Positions 36,496-47,117 of a stretch of DNA of 64,000 nt are shown here, one piece after another. The notes under the pieces were generated by a model. The model had not been told where the DNA came from. It ran no database searches and worked only from the letters and a program-made list of their open reading frames with translations. The DNA comes from Carnobacterium jeotgali MS3 (GTDB lineage: Bacteria > Bacillota > Bacilli > Lactobacillales > Carnobacteriaceae): the NCBI RefSeq assembly GCF_000745125.1, contig NZ_JQNF01000005.1, positions 248,001 to 312,000 of the forward strand. Reading direction: 5' to 3'. Positions within the stretch are counted from its first letter, which is position 1, and every line of letters begins with the position of its first letter. Position numbers and translations under genes: made by a program.

Positions 36496-38217
36496 ATGAA
36501 AATGGAAATTATCTTAATTAGTATCATTGTAATAGCTGTTGCAGCTTATGTAACCAGTTATTTTATGAAAAAAAAGCATTATCAAACGATAAACAAATTG
36601 GAACAACAGAAATTCGAATTAATGGATACGTCAGTTGCTGAAACGATTCAGAATGTTAAGAATTTGTCTTTAACGGGGCAAACAGAGAAAAACTTTGAAC
36701 AGTGGAAAGACAAATGGAAACAAATTGAGTTGACTGCATTTCCAGATATAGAAAACCTATTATTTGATGCTGAACAAGCGACAGACCGATTGCAGTTAGT
36801 AAAAGCTAGCAAAGCTGAAACTAAAAGCAGCGAGCTGATAGAAAATACCAAAAAGAAAATTAAAGAAATTCAGTTAGCGTTGAACGAACTATTAAAAAGT
36901 GAAGAAAAAAATAATCAAGCTATAAAAAAAGTGCAAGAAATGTATCAAGGCATACGAAAAAAATTATTGACTCAAAGCTTTTCATTTGGTCCAGCGTTGG
37001 ACAAACTTGAAAACAGACTCACTTTTTTGGAATTAAGTTTTGCTAATTTTTCTGAACTGACTACTTCTGGAGATCACATAGAAGCTGAAGAAGTGTTGAA
37101 AAAAGTTAGTATTGAGACAAAAGATTTAAATGATGCGGTTGTTACTATTCCAAATTTAGTTAAAGAAGTCAATACTGAGTTTCCATCTCAAGTCCAAGAA
37201 TTAAAAGAAGGTTATCATGAACTAAAAGATGTGCAACACTTTATTTTCTTAGAAGACACGTTAACAGCTGATATTGCGGAAATTGAACAAGATGTAAAAC
37301 AAAGTGGAAAATTAATTAAGCAATGTGAAATTGAAAAAGTTGAAAAATTAAATTCAATTATTGAAGAAAAAATTAATCATTTGTATGATGTTATGGAAGC
37401 AGAGATAACGGCTAAAGAAATGGTAGCAAAAGAGCAACCTATTTTGGCAGAATTTATTACATTTGTGAACAAAAGAAATCAACAATTATTGATTGAAATT
37501 GACCGCGTATCTCAAAGTTATACACTGGATGATACTGTTCTAAAACAAACAAAAGACATGCAAGAACAATTAGAAGAAGTTCAGCTGGATTTTGAAACAT
37601 TTATGAGTGGCATCGAAAAAAACCAAGCTGTATATACAGTTGTAGCAGACAGTTATGCTGAAAGTGGCGAAAAATTAACTCAGATTGAGAAAAAACAAGA
37701 AGCGTTAATTAATCAACTAACAGACTTGCGTAAAGAAGAAACAGAAGTAAAAGAAAAAATTGATGATTTTGAGTTTAATATGCGTGGCATCAAACGCTAT
37801 ATTGAAAAACAGCATTTGCCTGGACTGCCTGAAGAATACTTAGATCTGTTTTTTGTCACGACAGAACGTATTGAAAAATTAGCTAAAGAACTAAACAAGT
37901 TGAAAATCGATATGACAGAAATCAAAAACATGTGTGAAATGTGTGAAGATGATGTTGAATTGCTAATTGATAAAACAGAAGAAATAGTGGATAGTGCATT
38001 GTTAACAGAATATATGATGCAATATGCTAATCGATACCGAAATGACCATCCTCAGATTGGAGAAGCTATTTTAGAAAGTAATGACTTGTTCAATAAGGAA
38101 TTTCAATACAAGGAATCACTTGAAGTAATTTCTACGGCATTAGAAGCTATTGAACCTGGTTCGTTCAAAAAAGTCGAAACTCAGTATTTTGAAGAAAAAG
38201 CTAGAAATGCTAAATAA
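36496..38217 (+). CDS. ezrA: Septation ring formation regulator EzrA
   Basis: EzrA is a bitopic membrane protein with a spectrin-like cytoplasmic domain that binds FtsZ, prevents extra Z rings and helps coordinate PBPs. The 573-residue protein has one N-terminal membrane helix (about residues 3-22), then long helical coiled-coil repeats (KVQEMYQGIRKKLLTQSFSFG, EKLTQIEKKQEALINQL). The ATG at 36496 follows GGAGGG. A second ATG two codons on is possible. It is monocistronic, with a terminator behind. Confidence 0.95.
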   Translation: MKMEIILISIIVIAVAAYVTSYFMKKKHYQTINKLEQQKFELMDTSVAETIQNVKNLSLTGQTEKNFEQWKDKWKQIELTAFPDIENLLFDAEQATDRLQLVKASKAETKSSELIENTKKKIKEIQLALNELLKSEEKNNQAIKKVQEMYQGIRKKLLTQSFSFGPALDKLENRLTFLELSFANFSELTTSGDHIEAEEVLKKVSIETKDLNDAVVTIPNLVKEVNTEFPSQVQELKEGYHELKDVQHFIFLEDTLTADIAEIEQDVKQSGKLIKQCEIEKVEKLNSIIEEKINHLYDVMEAEITAKEMVAKEQPILAEFITFVNKRNQQLLIEIDRVSQSYTLDDTVLKQTKDMQEQLEEVQLDFETFMSGIEKNQAVYTVVADSYAESGEKLTQIEKKQEALINQLTDLRKEETEVKEKIDDFEFNMRGIKRYIEKQHLPGLPEEYLDLFFVTTERIEKLAKELNKLKIDMTEIKNMCEMCEDDVELLIDKTEEIVDSALLTEYMMQYANRYRNDHPQIGEAILESNDLFNKEFQYKESLEVISTALEAIEPGSFKKVETQYFEEKARNAK

Positions 38218-38250
38218 TGAGAATTAAATGAATCGAATGAGAAAAAAGGC

Positions 38251-38286
38251 AAACAGAGTGGTGAATAAAACTGCTCTGTTTTGTTG
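38251..38286 (+). terminator. Terminator of ezrA
   Basis: AAACAGAG pairs with CTCTGTTT around a 15-base loop and is followed by a T-rich tract. Confidence 0.75.
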
Positions 38287-38307
38287 TGTTGAAAGACTAA
38301 ATACGTC

Positions 38308-38335
38308 TTGTATTCAAAAAAGTTTTTGTTATAAT
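38308..38335 (+). promoter_or_regulatory. Promoter of the nifS-thiI operon
   Basis: TTGTAT (38308-38313), 16 bases and TATAAT (38330-38335), with TG one base before the -10. Confidence 0.65.
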
Positions 38336-38387
38336 AAGTAAAGAATTTTTGAGTGCGGAACAACCTAAGAGAAAGTGTGACAATAAA

Positions 38388-39527
38388 ATGATTTATTTCG
38401 ATAATAGCGCAACAACTAGTATAGATAAAGATGTTCTACAGACCTTTGAAAAGGTAAGCCAAACCATTAATGGCAATCCTTCCAGTTTACACCAATTAGG
38501 TGACTATGCTGACGGTTTACTTCAACAATCTAGAAAGCAAATAGCTGATTTACTCCACGTTTTACCTGAAGAAATCTATTTTACAAGTGGTGGAACGGAA
38601 GGGGATAATTGGGCTATTAAAGGAACGGCAATTGAAAAACGACAATTTGGAAGACATATTATCACGACATCTGTTGAGCACCCAGCGGTCAAAGAATCAG
38701 TTGGTCAGTTGAAGATGTTGGGATTTGATGTGACGATATTACCCGTTGATCATAGCGGTAGAGTAGCCGTTTCTGATTTGAAAGAAGCTTTAAGATCGGA
38801 CACTATTCTGGTTTCAATAATGGCTGTGAATAATGAAGTTGGAAGCATTCAACCTATTGGAGAGATTGAGGAAGTGTTAAAAAATTACCCAAGAGTCCAT
38901 TTTCATGTGGATGCTGTACAAGCAATTGGGAAAATTCCTTTTTTATTAGGCAGCGAATCTAGAATCGACTTAGCGACTTTTTCTGCGCATAAATTTCATG
39001 GTCCTAAAGGGATGGGCTTTATGTATATCAAAAAAGGTAAAAAAATCGCTCCACTCTTAAATGGAGGTGGGCAAGAATCTGGCAGACGGAGTGGTACAGA
39101 AAATGTAGCCGGAGCAGCAGCGATGGCTAAGGCTTTACGTTTGGTACTTGAAAAAACAGAAGAAAAACAAAAGAGTCAAAAAGAAATAAAAACCTATCTA
39201 ACGGAAAAATTAGCAGGATATAAAAAAGTTTCAATTTTTTCACAAAAGGAAGGTGCTCCTCATATTTTATGTTTCGCTTTAAAAGGAATCAGAGGAGAAG
39301 TTATGGTTCATGCTTTTGAAAAAAAAGAAATTTATATTTCGACAACAAGTGCGTGTTCTAGCCGTAATGGGACAACTTCCAGTACATTAGTAGCAATGAA
39401 TGTACCTGAAAAAATAGCCACAAGTGCTGTGCGTATTAGTTTAACAGATACAAATAAATTAGAAGAAGCAAAGATTTTTATGGAAGAATTTGATCATTTG
39501 TATCAACAATTTAAAGATATCAAATAG
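38388..39527 (+). CDS. Cysteine desulfurase (NifS/IscS family, NifZ type)
   Basis: A PLP enzyme that takes sulfur from cysteine as a persulfide and passes it to ThiI for tRNA 4-thiouridine synthesis, as NifZ does in Bacillus. The protein begins MIYFDNSATT, has the PLP lysine in ATFSAHKFHGPKGMG, and the active cysteine in TTSACSSRNGTTSS. The frame is open from a TTG at 38349, but homologues start at MIYFDNSATT, so the ATG at 38388 (379 residues) is chosen despite a weak ribosome-binding site (AGAAAGTG). thiI follows after 34 bases. Confidence 0.93.
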   Translation: MIYFDNSATTSIDKDVLQTFEKVSQTINGNPSSLHQLGDYADGLLQQSRKQIADLLHVLPEEIYFTSGGTEGDNWAIKGTAIEKRQFGRHIITTSVEHPAVKESVGQLKMLGFDVTILPVDHSGRVAVSDLKEALRSDTILVSIMAVNNEVGSIQPIGEIEEVLKNYPRVHFHVDAVQAIGKIPFLLGSESRIDLATFSAHKFHGPKGMGFMYIKKGKKIAPLLNGGGQESGRRSGTENVAGAAAMAKALRLVLEKTEEKQKSQKEIKTYLTEKLAGYKKVSIFSQKEGAPHILCFALKGIRGEVMVHAFEKKEIYISTTSACSSRNGTTSSTLVAMNVPEKIATSAVRISLTDTNKLEEAKIFMEEFDHLYQQFKDIK

Positions 39528-39561
39528 ATCAGAGGATTAACAGAGGGGAAGTAACTAGCAC

Positions 39562-40779
39562 ATGCAATACGATGAAGTAATGATACGCTATGGCGAACTA
39601 TCAACAAAAGGAAAGAATAAGAAAATTTTTATCAAACAATTGGCTCATAATGTAAAGTTTGCTTTGCATGATTTTGAAGCATTGAAAGTCCACGGAGAAC
39701 GCGACCGGATGCATTTAGAATTAAATGGTTCAGACAGTGATGCTGTTCTGGAAAGATTAGAATCTATTTTTGGCATTCAAACATACTCTCCAGTTAGACG
39801 CATAGAAAGAGATCTCGAACTTGTAAAAAAAGTTGCTGTTGAAATGATAAAAGAATTATATACAGAAGGAAAAACATTCAAAATCGCTACTAGACGTTCA
39901 GATCATGATTATGAGCTAGACACAAATGATATGAACCAACTGCTTGGAGCTGAAATTTTCAGTAAAATTGAAGGCATAAAAGTTCAAATGAAGAAACCAG
40001 ATATTACCTTGCGAGTAGAAATTCGTAATGAAGGTTTCTTTCTTTCAAGCAGAACCATTTTAGGAGCAGGAGGTTTACCTGTCGGATCAAGTGGCAGGGG
40101 AATGCTGATGTTATCTGGCGGAATTGATTCACCAGTCGCCGGTTATTTAACTATGAAACGCGGTGTAGATATTGAAGCTGTTCATTTTCATAGCCCGCCC
40201 TATACAAGTCCACGTGCTCTTCAAAAAGCAAAAGATCTTGCTGCTAAGTTAGCTGCTTTTTCAGGGAGTGTTCAATTTATTGAAGTACCGTTTACTGAAA
40301 TTCAAGAAGAAATCAAAAAAATCGTTCCAGAAGGTTACTTAATGACAGTTACGAGAAGGTTAATGATGAGATTGACTGATCGTATTCGTGAAGAACGGAA
40401 AGGCTTAGCAATCATTAATGGAGAATCACTAGGACAAGTTGCTTCACAGACGTTGCATAGTATGATAGCCATTAACGATGTGACGGCTACTCCCGTTATT
40501 CGACCAGTTATTTCGATGGATAAAAATGAAATTATTGAAATTGCTCAAAAAATAGATACGTTTGAGCTATCGATTCAACCATTTGAAGATTGTTGTACAA
40601 TTTTTGCACCGCCATCACCTAAAACGCAACCTAAATTAGAAAAAGCACGTAAGTATGAATCTAGACTTGATGTTGAAGGGTTAATAGAAAGAGCAATGAA
40701 TGGCTTAGTGATTACAAAAATTACTGTTGGAGACACATTAGAAGCACAACAAAAAGCTGATTTTTCAAGTTTGCTATAA
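39562..40779 (+). CDS. thiI: tRNA 4-thiouridine synthase ThiI
   Basis: ThiI adenylates U8 of tRNA and inserts sulfur from the desulfurase encoded just upstream. The 405-residue protein has the N-terminal ferredoxin-like and THUMP domains ([33 protein letters not shown]) and the PP-loop ATPase motif [15 protein letters not shown] near residue 187. It lacks the C-terminal rhodanese domain found in enteric ThiI, as is usual in Firmicutes. GAGGGGAAG precedes the ATG. Confidence 0.97.
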   Translation: MQYDEVMIRYGELSTKGKNKKIFIKQLAHNVKFALHDFEALKVHGERDRMHLELNGSDSDAVLERLESIFGIQTYSPVRRIERDLELVKKVAVEMIKELYTEGKTFKIATRRSDHDYELDTNDMNQLLGAEIFSKIEGIKVQMKKPDITLRVEIRNEGFFLSSRTILGAGGLPVGSSGRGMLMLSGGIDSPVAGYLTMKRGVDIEAVHFHSPPYTSPRALQKAKDLAAKLAAFSGSVQFIEVPFTEIQEEIKKIVPEGYLMTVTRRLMMRLTDRIREERKGLAIINGESLGQVASQTLHSMIAINDVTATPVIRPVISMDKNEIIEIAQKIDTFELSIQPFEDCCTIFAPPSPKTQPKLEKARKYESRLDVEGLIERAMNGLVITKITVGDTLEAQQKADFSSLL

Positions 40780-40796
40780 AAATCAGCTAAAACGCT

Positions 40797-40838
40797 GAAA
40801 AAGGACTGAATGCATCGTATGTGCTTAGTCCTTTTTTT
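40797..40838 (+). terminator. Terminator of nifS-thiI
   Basis: AAAAAGGACT pairs with AGTCCTTTTT around a partly paired loop, followed by T residues. Confidence 0.85.
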
Positions 40839-40925
40839 GTAGCTTTACTAGCATTAATTTATCAGATGTAACATGATGTTTGAGTGGTTATTCTTAAAAG
40901 GTGAATTGAGACAGGAGGATGTAAA

Positions 40926-42524
40926 GTGAAGTTATGGAAAAATGGTCTTTTTTATACAATGGAAAACGAAGGAGAAACCGTTTCAGCTGTGATCACTGAT
41001 AATGAGAAAATAGTAGCTGTTGGCGAGGAAGCAGAGTTGAAAAAAAACTTTGTTAAACATTTGACTGAAGAGATTGATTTAAATGGAGAAATAGTTTTTC
41101 CTGGTTTTGTAGACAGCCATTTACATTTGTTGTGGTATGGCTTGAGTCTTGCTCGTTTAAATTTAAATCAATTGAAAAGTAAAACAGAAAGCATGGCTAA
41201 GATACGAGAAGCCGTTCAGCGGTTATCGCCTAATGAATGGTTATTCGTGGAAGGTTACAATGAAAATGAATGGCAAGATGACTCAACACCTATAACCAAA
41301 ATAGACTTAGATGCTATCTCAACAAATCACCCCCTATTGGTTCGTAGAATTGATTATCATAATGTTGTGATCAACACGCCGTTGATCAATAAAATTGGAA
41401 TCAAAGATGGGCAGATCTATAATGGTGGTGGAGAGATCCAATTAGATCAAGAAGGTAAAGTCACTGGGGTTTTAAAAGATGAGGCTACAAATTTAGCTAT
41501 AAACGCTTTTCCAATGGCAACACCAAAAGAGCAAGAGGAATACTTAACATTAGCAATTGAAGATTTATGGGCAAAGGGAGTAACGGGTGGTCATTCTGAA
41601 GACTTGCATTATTTTAACGGCTTTGAAGGAACGTTGAAGACGTTTCACGATGTCATTGAAGAGAAAGAAAAAGCTTTTCGGGTTCATTTACTAATTCATC
41701 ATGAGGAACTGAAAGCATATAATCATTCCGAGGAAAGTTTTCTAGATGGCAATCCTTTTATAGAATTAGGTGCTATGAAAATATTTTATGATGGAACTGT
41801 TGGATCTCAAACAGCATTAATGAGTCGGCCTTATGCTCGGAGCACTAATTATGGTCTACAAGTTCAAACAGATGAAGTTTTTGTTTCTTTAATAAAAGCT
41901 GCACGCAAAGCTGAGTTACCGGTAGCTATCCACATATTGGGAGATCATGCGTTTAAAAAAGTAATAGAAACACTTCGTGAGTATCCGCCGCTAATTGGCC
42001 AACTCGATCGTATGATTCATACACCTTGGTTGAATAAAGAACTGCTAAAGGAAGCAAAAGATTTGCCGTTGATTTTTGATTTACAGCCGCAATTTATGAG
42101 CAGTGATTTGCCTTGGGCGCTTGATGTTTTAGGTGAAAATCATCCGCCATTAGTTTTTGCTTGGAAGAGTATAAAAGATGCTGGGTTTCCTATTGCTGGA
42201 GGAAGTGATGCTCCAGTTGAAATACCTAATCCTTTTTATGGCATACACGCAGCTGTTACAAGAACTGTAAGAGGAACAGAAAGTACCAAAAGGTATTTTC
42301 CAGAAGAGGAATTATCAGTATTTGAAGCTCTGTCTCTCTATACCACAGGAAGTGCTGCGGCTGGATATAAAAAAAATTCTAGAGGGAAAATAAAATCAGG
42401 TTATCTAAGTGATTTTACTATTTTAAAACAGAACCCTTTTAAAGTGAAAACCGAATTTTTATGTGACATAGAAGTTTCAAAGACCGTCATAGGTGGCGAG
42501 ATAGTATTTCAAAATAATGATTAA
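40926..42524 (+). CDS. Amidohydrolase family protein (YtcJ-like)
   Basis: A 532-residue metal-dependent hydrolase of the amidohydrolase-3 family. Metal-binding motifs are visible: FVDSHLHLLW (HxH, near residue 66), AIHILGDHAF and GGSDAPVEIPNPFYGIHAAV (catalytic Asp). Relatives are annotated as imidazolonepropionase-like or N-substituted formamide deformylases, but the substrate is not predictable. GGAGGATG precedes the GTG start. It stands alone between terminators. Confidence 0.88.
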   Translation: MKLWKNGLFYTMENEGETVSAVITDNEKIVAVGEEAELKKNFVKHLTEEIDLNGEIVFPGFVDSHLHLLWYGLSLARLNLNQLKSKTESMAKIREAVQRLSPNEWLFVEGYNENEWQDDSTPITKIDLDAISTNHPLLVRRIDYHNVVINTPLINKIGIKDGQIYNGGGEIQLDQEGKVTGVLKDEATNLAINAFPMATPKEQEEYLTLAIEDLWAKGVTGGHSEDLHYFNGFEGTLKTFHDVIEEKEKAFRVHLLIHHEELKAYNHSEESFLDGNPFIELGAMKIFYDGTVGSQTALMSRPYARSTNYGLQVQTDEVFVSLIKAARKAELPVAIHILGDHAFKKVIETLREYPPLIGQLDRMIHTPWLNKELLKEAKDLPLIFDLQPQFMSSDLPWALDVLGENHPPLVFAWKSIKDAGFPIAGGSDAPVEIPNPFYGIHAAVTRTVRGTESTKRYFPEEELSVFEALSLYTTGSAAAGYKKNSRGKIKSGYLSDFTILKQNPFKVKTEFLCDIEVSKTVIGGEIVFQNND

Positions 42525-42549
42525 TCAGTAGTAGAGTACGTTTTACTAT

Positions 42550-42582
42550 GAAGATGGCTAATAAGGGTCATCTTCTTTTTTT
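42550..42582 (+). terminator. Terminator of the amidohydrolase gene
   Basis: GAAGATG pairs with CATCTTC around a 12-base loop and is followed by seven T residues. Confidence 0.85.
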
Positions 42583-42585
42583 GTT

Positions 42586-42645
42586 CAATATAATTGTGAT
42601 TAACATCACAATTATATTGAGTTAATCGCTAAAAGATGATATGAT
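42586..42645 (+). promoter_or_regulatory. rex promoter with overlapping Rex box
   Basis: A perfect inverted repeat with 15-base arms (42586-42600 and 42605-42619) contains TTGTGA-N6-TCACAA, the Rex operator consensus. Its right arm overlaps the -35 (TTGAGT, 42617-42622). After 17 bases comes TATGAT (42640-42645). Rex bound here would block its own promoter when NAD+ is high relative to NADH. Confidence 0.88.
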
Positions 42646-42677
42646 AATTAAGAAATTGAATGTCAGGAGGAGAAAAT

Positions 42678-43343
42678 GTGGAACTAAATCCCAAGATACA
42701 CCAAATTCCAAATGCAACGGCTCATAGGCTACCTATTTATTATCGGTCTTTAAAAAAATTGAATGAAGCGGGTGTAGAGCGTGTTAAATCAAAAGAATTA
42801 AGTCAGATGACACAAATTCCTTCTGCGACGATCCGACGTGATTTTTCGCATTTTGGTGAATTAGGCAGAAGTGGATATGGTTATGAAGTTGTTTATGTAA
42901 CAGAAGTTTTTCGTGAATTGTTAAATGTGAATAATATCATTAATGTTGTACTTGTCGGAGCTGGAAACCTTGGACAAGCGATATTAAGAAATAACTTTAA
43001 AAAAGAAAGAAATATCATCATCAAAGGTGCTTTTGATAATGATTCAAGTCAATTTGGGAAAGAAATTTCAGGTATCCAAATTTTACCAATGGAACAAATG
43101 AAGGATTTTATTATAAGTGAACAAATTTGTACAGCTATTTGTGCTGTACCTAGTGAGGTATCTCAAGAAGTAGTGGAACAACTGATTGATGCAGGTATTA
43201 CTTCTATTTTAAACTTTGCACCAGGAAGAATAAAAGTGCCCGTTAACATTCAAATGAAGTATATTGATTTTTCTAGCGAAATTTTTACCATGGTTTACCA
43301 AAATGAAGCTCTTTACCCGGCTAACTTAGTTGAAGAAGACTAG
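42678..43343 (+). CDS. rex: Redox-sensing repressor Rex
   Basis: Rex senses the NADH/NAD+ ratio and represses fermentation and respiration genes when NADH is low. The protein has an N-terminal winged helix (LSQMTQIPSATIRRDFSHFGELG) and a Rossmann NAD domain (VVLVGAGNLGQAIL near residue 84). The frame opens at an ATG at 42660 that lies ahead of the ribosome-binding site GGAGGAG. The GTG at 42678, giving 221 residues, is correctly spaced. An ATG at 42676 is out of frame. Autoregulation is implied by the Rex box upstream. Confidence 0.96.
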   Translation: MELNPKIHQIPNATAHRLPIYYRSLKKLNEAGVERVKSKELSQMTQIPSATIRRDFSHFGELGRSGYGYEVVYVTEVFRELLNVNNIINVVLVGAGNLGQAILRNNFKKERNIIIKGAFDNDSSQFGKEISGIQILPMEQMKDFIISEQICTAICAVPSEVSQEVVEQLIDAGITSILNFAPGRIKVPVNIQMKYIDFSSEIFTMVYQNEALYPANLVEED

Positions 43344-43406
43344 GATTACAGCTGAAAAAAAGTGAAAAAGCAGAACGGATTAGATTCGTTATTTTATGCT
43401 GGAATA

Positions 43407-43435
43407 TTGCTTTAAAAAAGGATTCTTCGTATACT
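43407..43435 (+). promoter_or_regulatory. tpx promoter
   Basis: TTGCTT (43407-43412), 17 bases and TATACT (43430-43435). It lies inside the upstream extension of the tpx reading frame, which supports the downstream start. Confidence 0.8.
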
Positions 43436-43470
43436 ATTCTAAGAGAAGTTATAGAATAGGGAGTGTTCGT

Positions 43471-43962
43471 ATGGAGATAACGAGAAAAGGTACACCGTAT
43501 AAATTAAAAGGGGTACAACCAAAAGTTGGCAATAAAGCACCTGATTTTGAAGCAGGAAATTTAACAGATGAACAAATTAAGTTAAGTGACTTTGCTGGTA
43601 AAGTGGTATTAATCAGTGTGGTACCAGATATCGATACGCGAGTATGTGCGTTGCAAGCAAAAGAATTTAATAAAATTGCGAGTGAATTAGAGGGTGTCCA
43701 ACTAATTACGATTTCTAATAATTCCAAAGAAGAACAAGCTGATTGGTGTGCTGGAAAAGATATTTCAATGGAAATGTTGCACGACAGCAATTTAGAATTT
43801 GGCGAAGCGTATGGTTTAGTAATGGAAGAGCTAGAAAAGTTAGCTCGTTCAGTGTTCGTAATCAACCCTAAAGGCGAAATTACTTATCAAGAAATTGTTT
43901 CAGAGATGTCTAGCGAGCCCGATTATGATCAAGCTATCAAAGCGGCAAGAGCTGCGCGCTGA
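43471..43962 (+). CDS. tpx: Thiol peroxidase Tpx (atypical 2-Cys peroxiredoxin)
   Basis: Reduces hydroperoxides using thioredoxin. The 163-residue protein has the peroxidatic site VVPDIDTRVCALQAKEF (the usual DTxVC motif, Cys near residue 58) and a second cysteine in ADWCAGKDI at the resolving position. LEKLARSVFVINPKGEI is also typical. The frame extends to 43396, but GGGAG lies 7 to 8 bases before the ATG at 43471, and a promoter sits inside the extension. Confidence 0.93.
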   Translation: MEITRKGTPYKLKGVQPKVGNKAPDFEAGNLTDEQIKLSDFAGKVVLISVVPDIDTRVCALQAKEFNKIASELEGVQLITISNNSKEEQADWCAGKDISMEMLHDSNLEFGEAYGLVMEELEKLARSVFVINPKGEITYQEIVSEMSSEPDYDQAIKAARAAR

Positions 43963-43981
43963 TAAAACAGTAAGAAGCATA

Positions 43982-44010
43982 TTGAAATATAGCTTTTTTA
44001 ATGCTACTAT
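43982..44010 (+). promoter_or_regulatory. valS promoter
   Basis: TTGAAA (43982-43987), 17 bases and TACTAT (44005-44010) with a TG one base upstream of the -10, just ahead of the T-box leader. Confidence 0.7.
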
Positions 44011-44028
44011 ATAAAAATAAAAGGCAAT

Positions 44029-44297
44029 GAACAAGAGGAGTAATTTTATTTGCTGGCTTTGAGAGAATAGAACAGATGCTGAGAGTTCTTAGTCACAGTA
44101 AAATGAAGGTAGCTTGGGAGCTGGCAAGGTGAAAGTAAAGTAACTTTGTTCGGAGTAACGATCCGTTAAAAATGGAACTAAGAGGTATACTTTTGAAGAT
44201 AACAAAAGTGTGCAATATAGGTGGTACCGCGAATGAACAGCATTCGTCCTAATAATAATTTATTATTAGGATGGATGCTTTTTTTGTTTTTCAGATT
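44029..44297 (+). promoter_or_regulatory. T-box leader of valS, valine specifier GTA
   Basis: Stem I closes with CAAG against CTTG (44113-44116). The triplet one purine before the closing stem, GTA at 44109-44111, is a valine codon. The T-box core AGGTGGTACCGCG is at 44219-44231. A terminator stem from 44239 to 44289 (arms with CGTCCTAATAATAA and its near complement) ends in T residues. Uncharged tRNA-Val would favour the antiterminator. Confidence 0.92.
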
Positions 44298-44327
44298 GAT
44301 TAAGTGAAAGTATAAAGGAGAGATAAA

Positions 44328-46973
44328 ATGACAGACGAATTGAAAATGTCTACTAAATATCAACCGAATGAAGTAGAAGCTGGTCGTTATGATAAATGGG
44401 TAGAAAAAGGCTTGTTTAAACCAAGTGGGGATAAGACGAAAGAACCTTATTCTGTGGTTATTCCGCCTCCCAATGTAACTGGTAAACTGCATTTAGGTCA
44501 TGCTTGGGATACAACTCTGCAAGATATCATTGTTAGACAAAAAAGAATGCAAGGGTACGATACATTATGGTTGCCAGGAATGGACCATGCTGGAATTGCA
44601 ACTCAAGCAAAAGTGGAAGCGAAACTTGCTGAGGATGGAATTTCACGTTACGATCTTGGACGCGAGAAATTTATTGATACCGTATGGGATTGGAAAGAAG
44701 AATATGCAAGTGTTATTCGCGAGCAGTGGGCAAAAGTTGGGATTTCAGTTGACTATAGCCGCGAACGTTTTACGTTAGACGATGGATTATCTGAAGCGGT
44801 ACGGAAAGTATTTGTTACAATGTACAATAAAAAATTGATTTATCGTGGAGAATACATCATCAACTGGGATCCAAAAGCTAAAACGGCTTTATCTGATATC
44901 GAAGTGATTCATAAAGATGTTGAAGGTGCTTTTTACCATATGAGTTATCCTTTAACAGATGGAAGTGGAGTAGTTGAAATTGCTACGACCCGACCTGAAA
45001 CGATGTTAGGTGATACAGCAATTGCGGTACATCCTGAAGATGAACGTTACAAACACTTAGTCGGTAAGACCGTTATGTTGCCATTGATGAATCGTGAAAT
45101 TCCTATCATTGCAGATGAGTATGTTGAGATGGATTTCGGTACAGGTGTAGTGAAAATAACTCCTGCTCATGATCCTAATGACTTTGAAGTTGGGAAACGT
45201 CATGATTTGCCACAGATAAATGTGATGAATGATGATGGTTCAATGAATGAGTTAGCTGGTAAGTATGAAACGATGGATCGATTTGCAGCTCGTAAAGCTA
45301 TCATAAAAGATTTAGAAGCTGAAGGACGACTAATCAAAATTGAAAAAATGATACACAGTGTTGGTCATTCAGAACGTACTGGTGTTGTAGTAGAACCGAG
45401 ATTATCCACACAATGGTTTGTAAATATGGCTCCATTGGCTAAAGAGGCTATTGAAAGCCAAGGTACAGAAGATAAAGTGAACTTTGTACCAGAACGTTTC
45501 GAAAACACGTATATGCGTTGGATGGAAAATGTTCATGATTGGGTTATTTCACGTCAATTATGGTGGGGTCACCGTATTCCAGCTTGGTACCATAAAAAAA
45601 GTGGCGAATTATATGTAGGAATGGAAGCTCCTGAAGATAGTGAAAATTGGATGCAAGATCCGGATGTTTTGGATACTTGGTTTAGTTCAGCACTATGGCC
45701 TTTTTCTACAATGGGATGGCCAGATGAAGAATCTGAGGATTTCAAACGTTATTTCCCTACAAATACACTTGTAACAGGATACGACATCATTTTCTTCTGG
45801 GTTAGCCGTATGATGTTCCAAAGTATAGAATTTACTGGAAAACGTCCGTTCAACAATGTATTGATCCATGGTCTTATTCGTGATACTGAAGGTCGGAAAA
45901 TGAGCAAATCCCTAGGAAACGGAATCGACCCTATGGATGTTATTGAAAAATATGGAGCTGATGCACTACGTTGGTTCTTGTCAAATGGTTCTGCTCCAGG
46001 GCAAGATGTTCGTTTCAGCTATGACAAAATGGATGCTGCTTGGAACTTCATCAATAAAATTTGGAATGCTAGCCGTTTTGCTTTAATGAATATGGAAGAC
46101 TTTACTGTCGATCAAATTGATTTGACTGGTGAAAAAACAGTTGCGGATAGATGGATTTTAACTAAGTTAAATGAAACAGTTGAGAAAGTAACCGATTTAT
46201 TTGAACGCTTTGAATTTGGTGAAGCTGGACGTCATTTGTACCACTTTATCTGGGATGATTTTTGTGATTGGTACATCGAAATGAGTAAAGAAGTATTGTT
46301 TGGCGAAGATGAAACTGCGAAGCAAATGACTAGAAGTATATTAGCTTATGTATTGGATCAAACGTTACGTCTATTGCACCCAATTATGCCTTTTGTTACA
46401 GAAGAGATTTGGGAAAATATTCCTCATGAAGGAGAATCATTGGTAGTAGCTGAATATCCAGTCGTACATCCGGAATTATCTGACGAAGCAGCAACGAAAG
46501 GTATGGATGTATTGATGGAATTAATTCGTTCCGTTCGTAATAGTCGTGCGGAAGTAAATACACCTTTGTCTAAAAAAATTGAACTTTTAATCAAAACAAA
46601 TGATCAAACCGTTGAACAATTCTTGAAAGCTAATACATCTTATATCGAAAGATTCTGTAATCCTGAGACTTTGACGATTTCAAGCGAAATAGAAGCTCCT
46701 GAAACAGCAATGTCAGCTGTGATCACAGGTGCTGAGATATACTTGCCGTTAGCTGGATTGATTAATTTGGAAGAAGAAATCGCTCGTCTGAATAAAGAAT
46801 TAGACAAGTGGAGTAAAGAAGTTAAACGAGTTGAAGGGAAACTAGCAAATAAAAGATTTGTAGAAAGTGCTCCTGATGCAGTAGTTGAAGCTGAAAAGGC
46901 TAAACACGTTGATTATCTTGAAAAACAAGTTGCAGTAACCGAACGTATAAAAGTATTAGAAAACCAGCTTTAA
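44328..46973 (+). CDS. valS: Valyl-tRNA synthetase
   Basis: A class I synthetase that charges tRNA-Val and edits threonine. The 881-residue protein has [15 protein letters not shown] with the HIGH-type motif HLGH at 55-58, the editing-domain [17 protein letters not shown] at 524-528, and a C-terminal coiled coil ([21 protein letters not shown]) that contacts tRNA. AGGAGAG precedes the ATG. It is controlled by the T-box upstream. Confidence 0.98.
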   Translation: MTDELKMSTKYQPNEVEAGRYDKWVEKGLFKPSGDKTKEPYSVVIPPPNVTGKLHLGHAWDTTLQDIIVRQKRMQGYDTLWLPGMDHAGIATQAKVEAKLAEDGISRYDLGREKFIDTVWDWKEEYASVIREQWAKVGISVDYSRERFTLDDGLSEAVRKVFVTMYNKKLIYRGEYIINWDPKAKTALSDIEVIHKDVEGAFYHMSYPLTDGSGVVEIATTRPETMLGDTAIAVHPEDERYKHLVGKTVMLPLMNREIPIIADEYVEMDFGTGVVKITPAHDPNDFEVGKRHDLPQINVMNDDGSMNELAGKYETMDRFAARKAIIKDLEAEGRLIKIEKMIHSVGHSERTGVVVEPRLSTQWFVNMAPLAKEAIESQGTEDKVNFVPERFENTYMRWMENVHDWVISRQLWWGHRIPAWYHKKSGELYVGMEAPEDSENWMQDPDVLDTWFSSALWPFSTMGWPDEESEDFKRYFPTNTLVTGYDIIFFWVSRMMFQSIEFTGKRPFNNVLIHGLIRDTEGRKMSKSLGNGIDPMDVIEKYGADALRWFLSNGSAPGQDVRFSYDKMDAAWNFINKIWNASRFALMNMEDFTVDQIDLTGEKTVADRWILTKLNETVEKVTDLFERFEFGEAGRHLYHFIWDDFCDWYIEMSKEVLFGEDETAKQMTRSILAYVLDQTLRLLHPIMPFVTEEIWENIPHEGESLVVAEYPVVHPELSDEAATKGMDVLMELIRSVRNSRAEVNTPLSKKIELLIKTNDQTVEQFLKANTSYIERFCNPETLTISSEIEAPETAMSAVITGAEIYLPLAGLINLEEEIARLNKELDKWSKEVKRVEGKLANKRFVESAPDAVVEAEKAKHVDYLEKQVAVTERIKVLENQL

Positions 46974-46996
46974 TCGTTAAAAATCGATAAAATATA

Positions 46997-47040
46997 AAAA
47001 CGAGCAAAAACTAGGATACAGTTAGTTTTTGTTCGTTTTT
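46997..47040 (+). terminator. Terminator of valS
   Basis: AAAACGA and CAAAAACTA pair with TAGTTTTTG and CGTTTT, with a small internal loop and a T run. Confidence 0.88.
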
Positions 47041-47051
47041 ATTGTAAGCTA

Positions 47052-47080
47052 GTGAAAAAGACGTTAGGGTAGTTTATAAT
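47052..47080 (+). promoter_or_regulatory. folC promoter
   Basis: A consensus TATAAT (47075-47080) with a weak -35 GTGAAA (47052-47057) at 17 bases. Confidence 0.5.
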
Positions 47081-47117
47081 TAGTTAGGATAGAATATAGA
47101 AAAAGTGGAGGTAAATC

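Noticed and set aside
43396-43470. Longer N terminus of Tpx from 43396
   Set aside because: A good promoter lies inside this part, and the ribosome site points to 43471.
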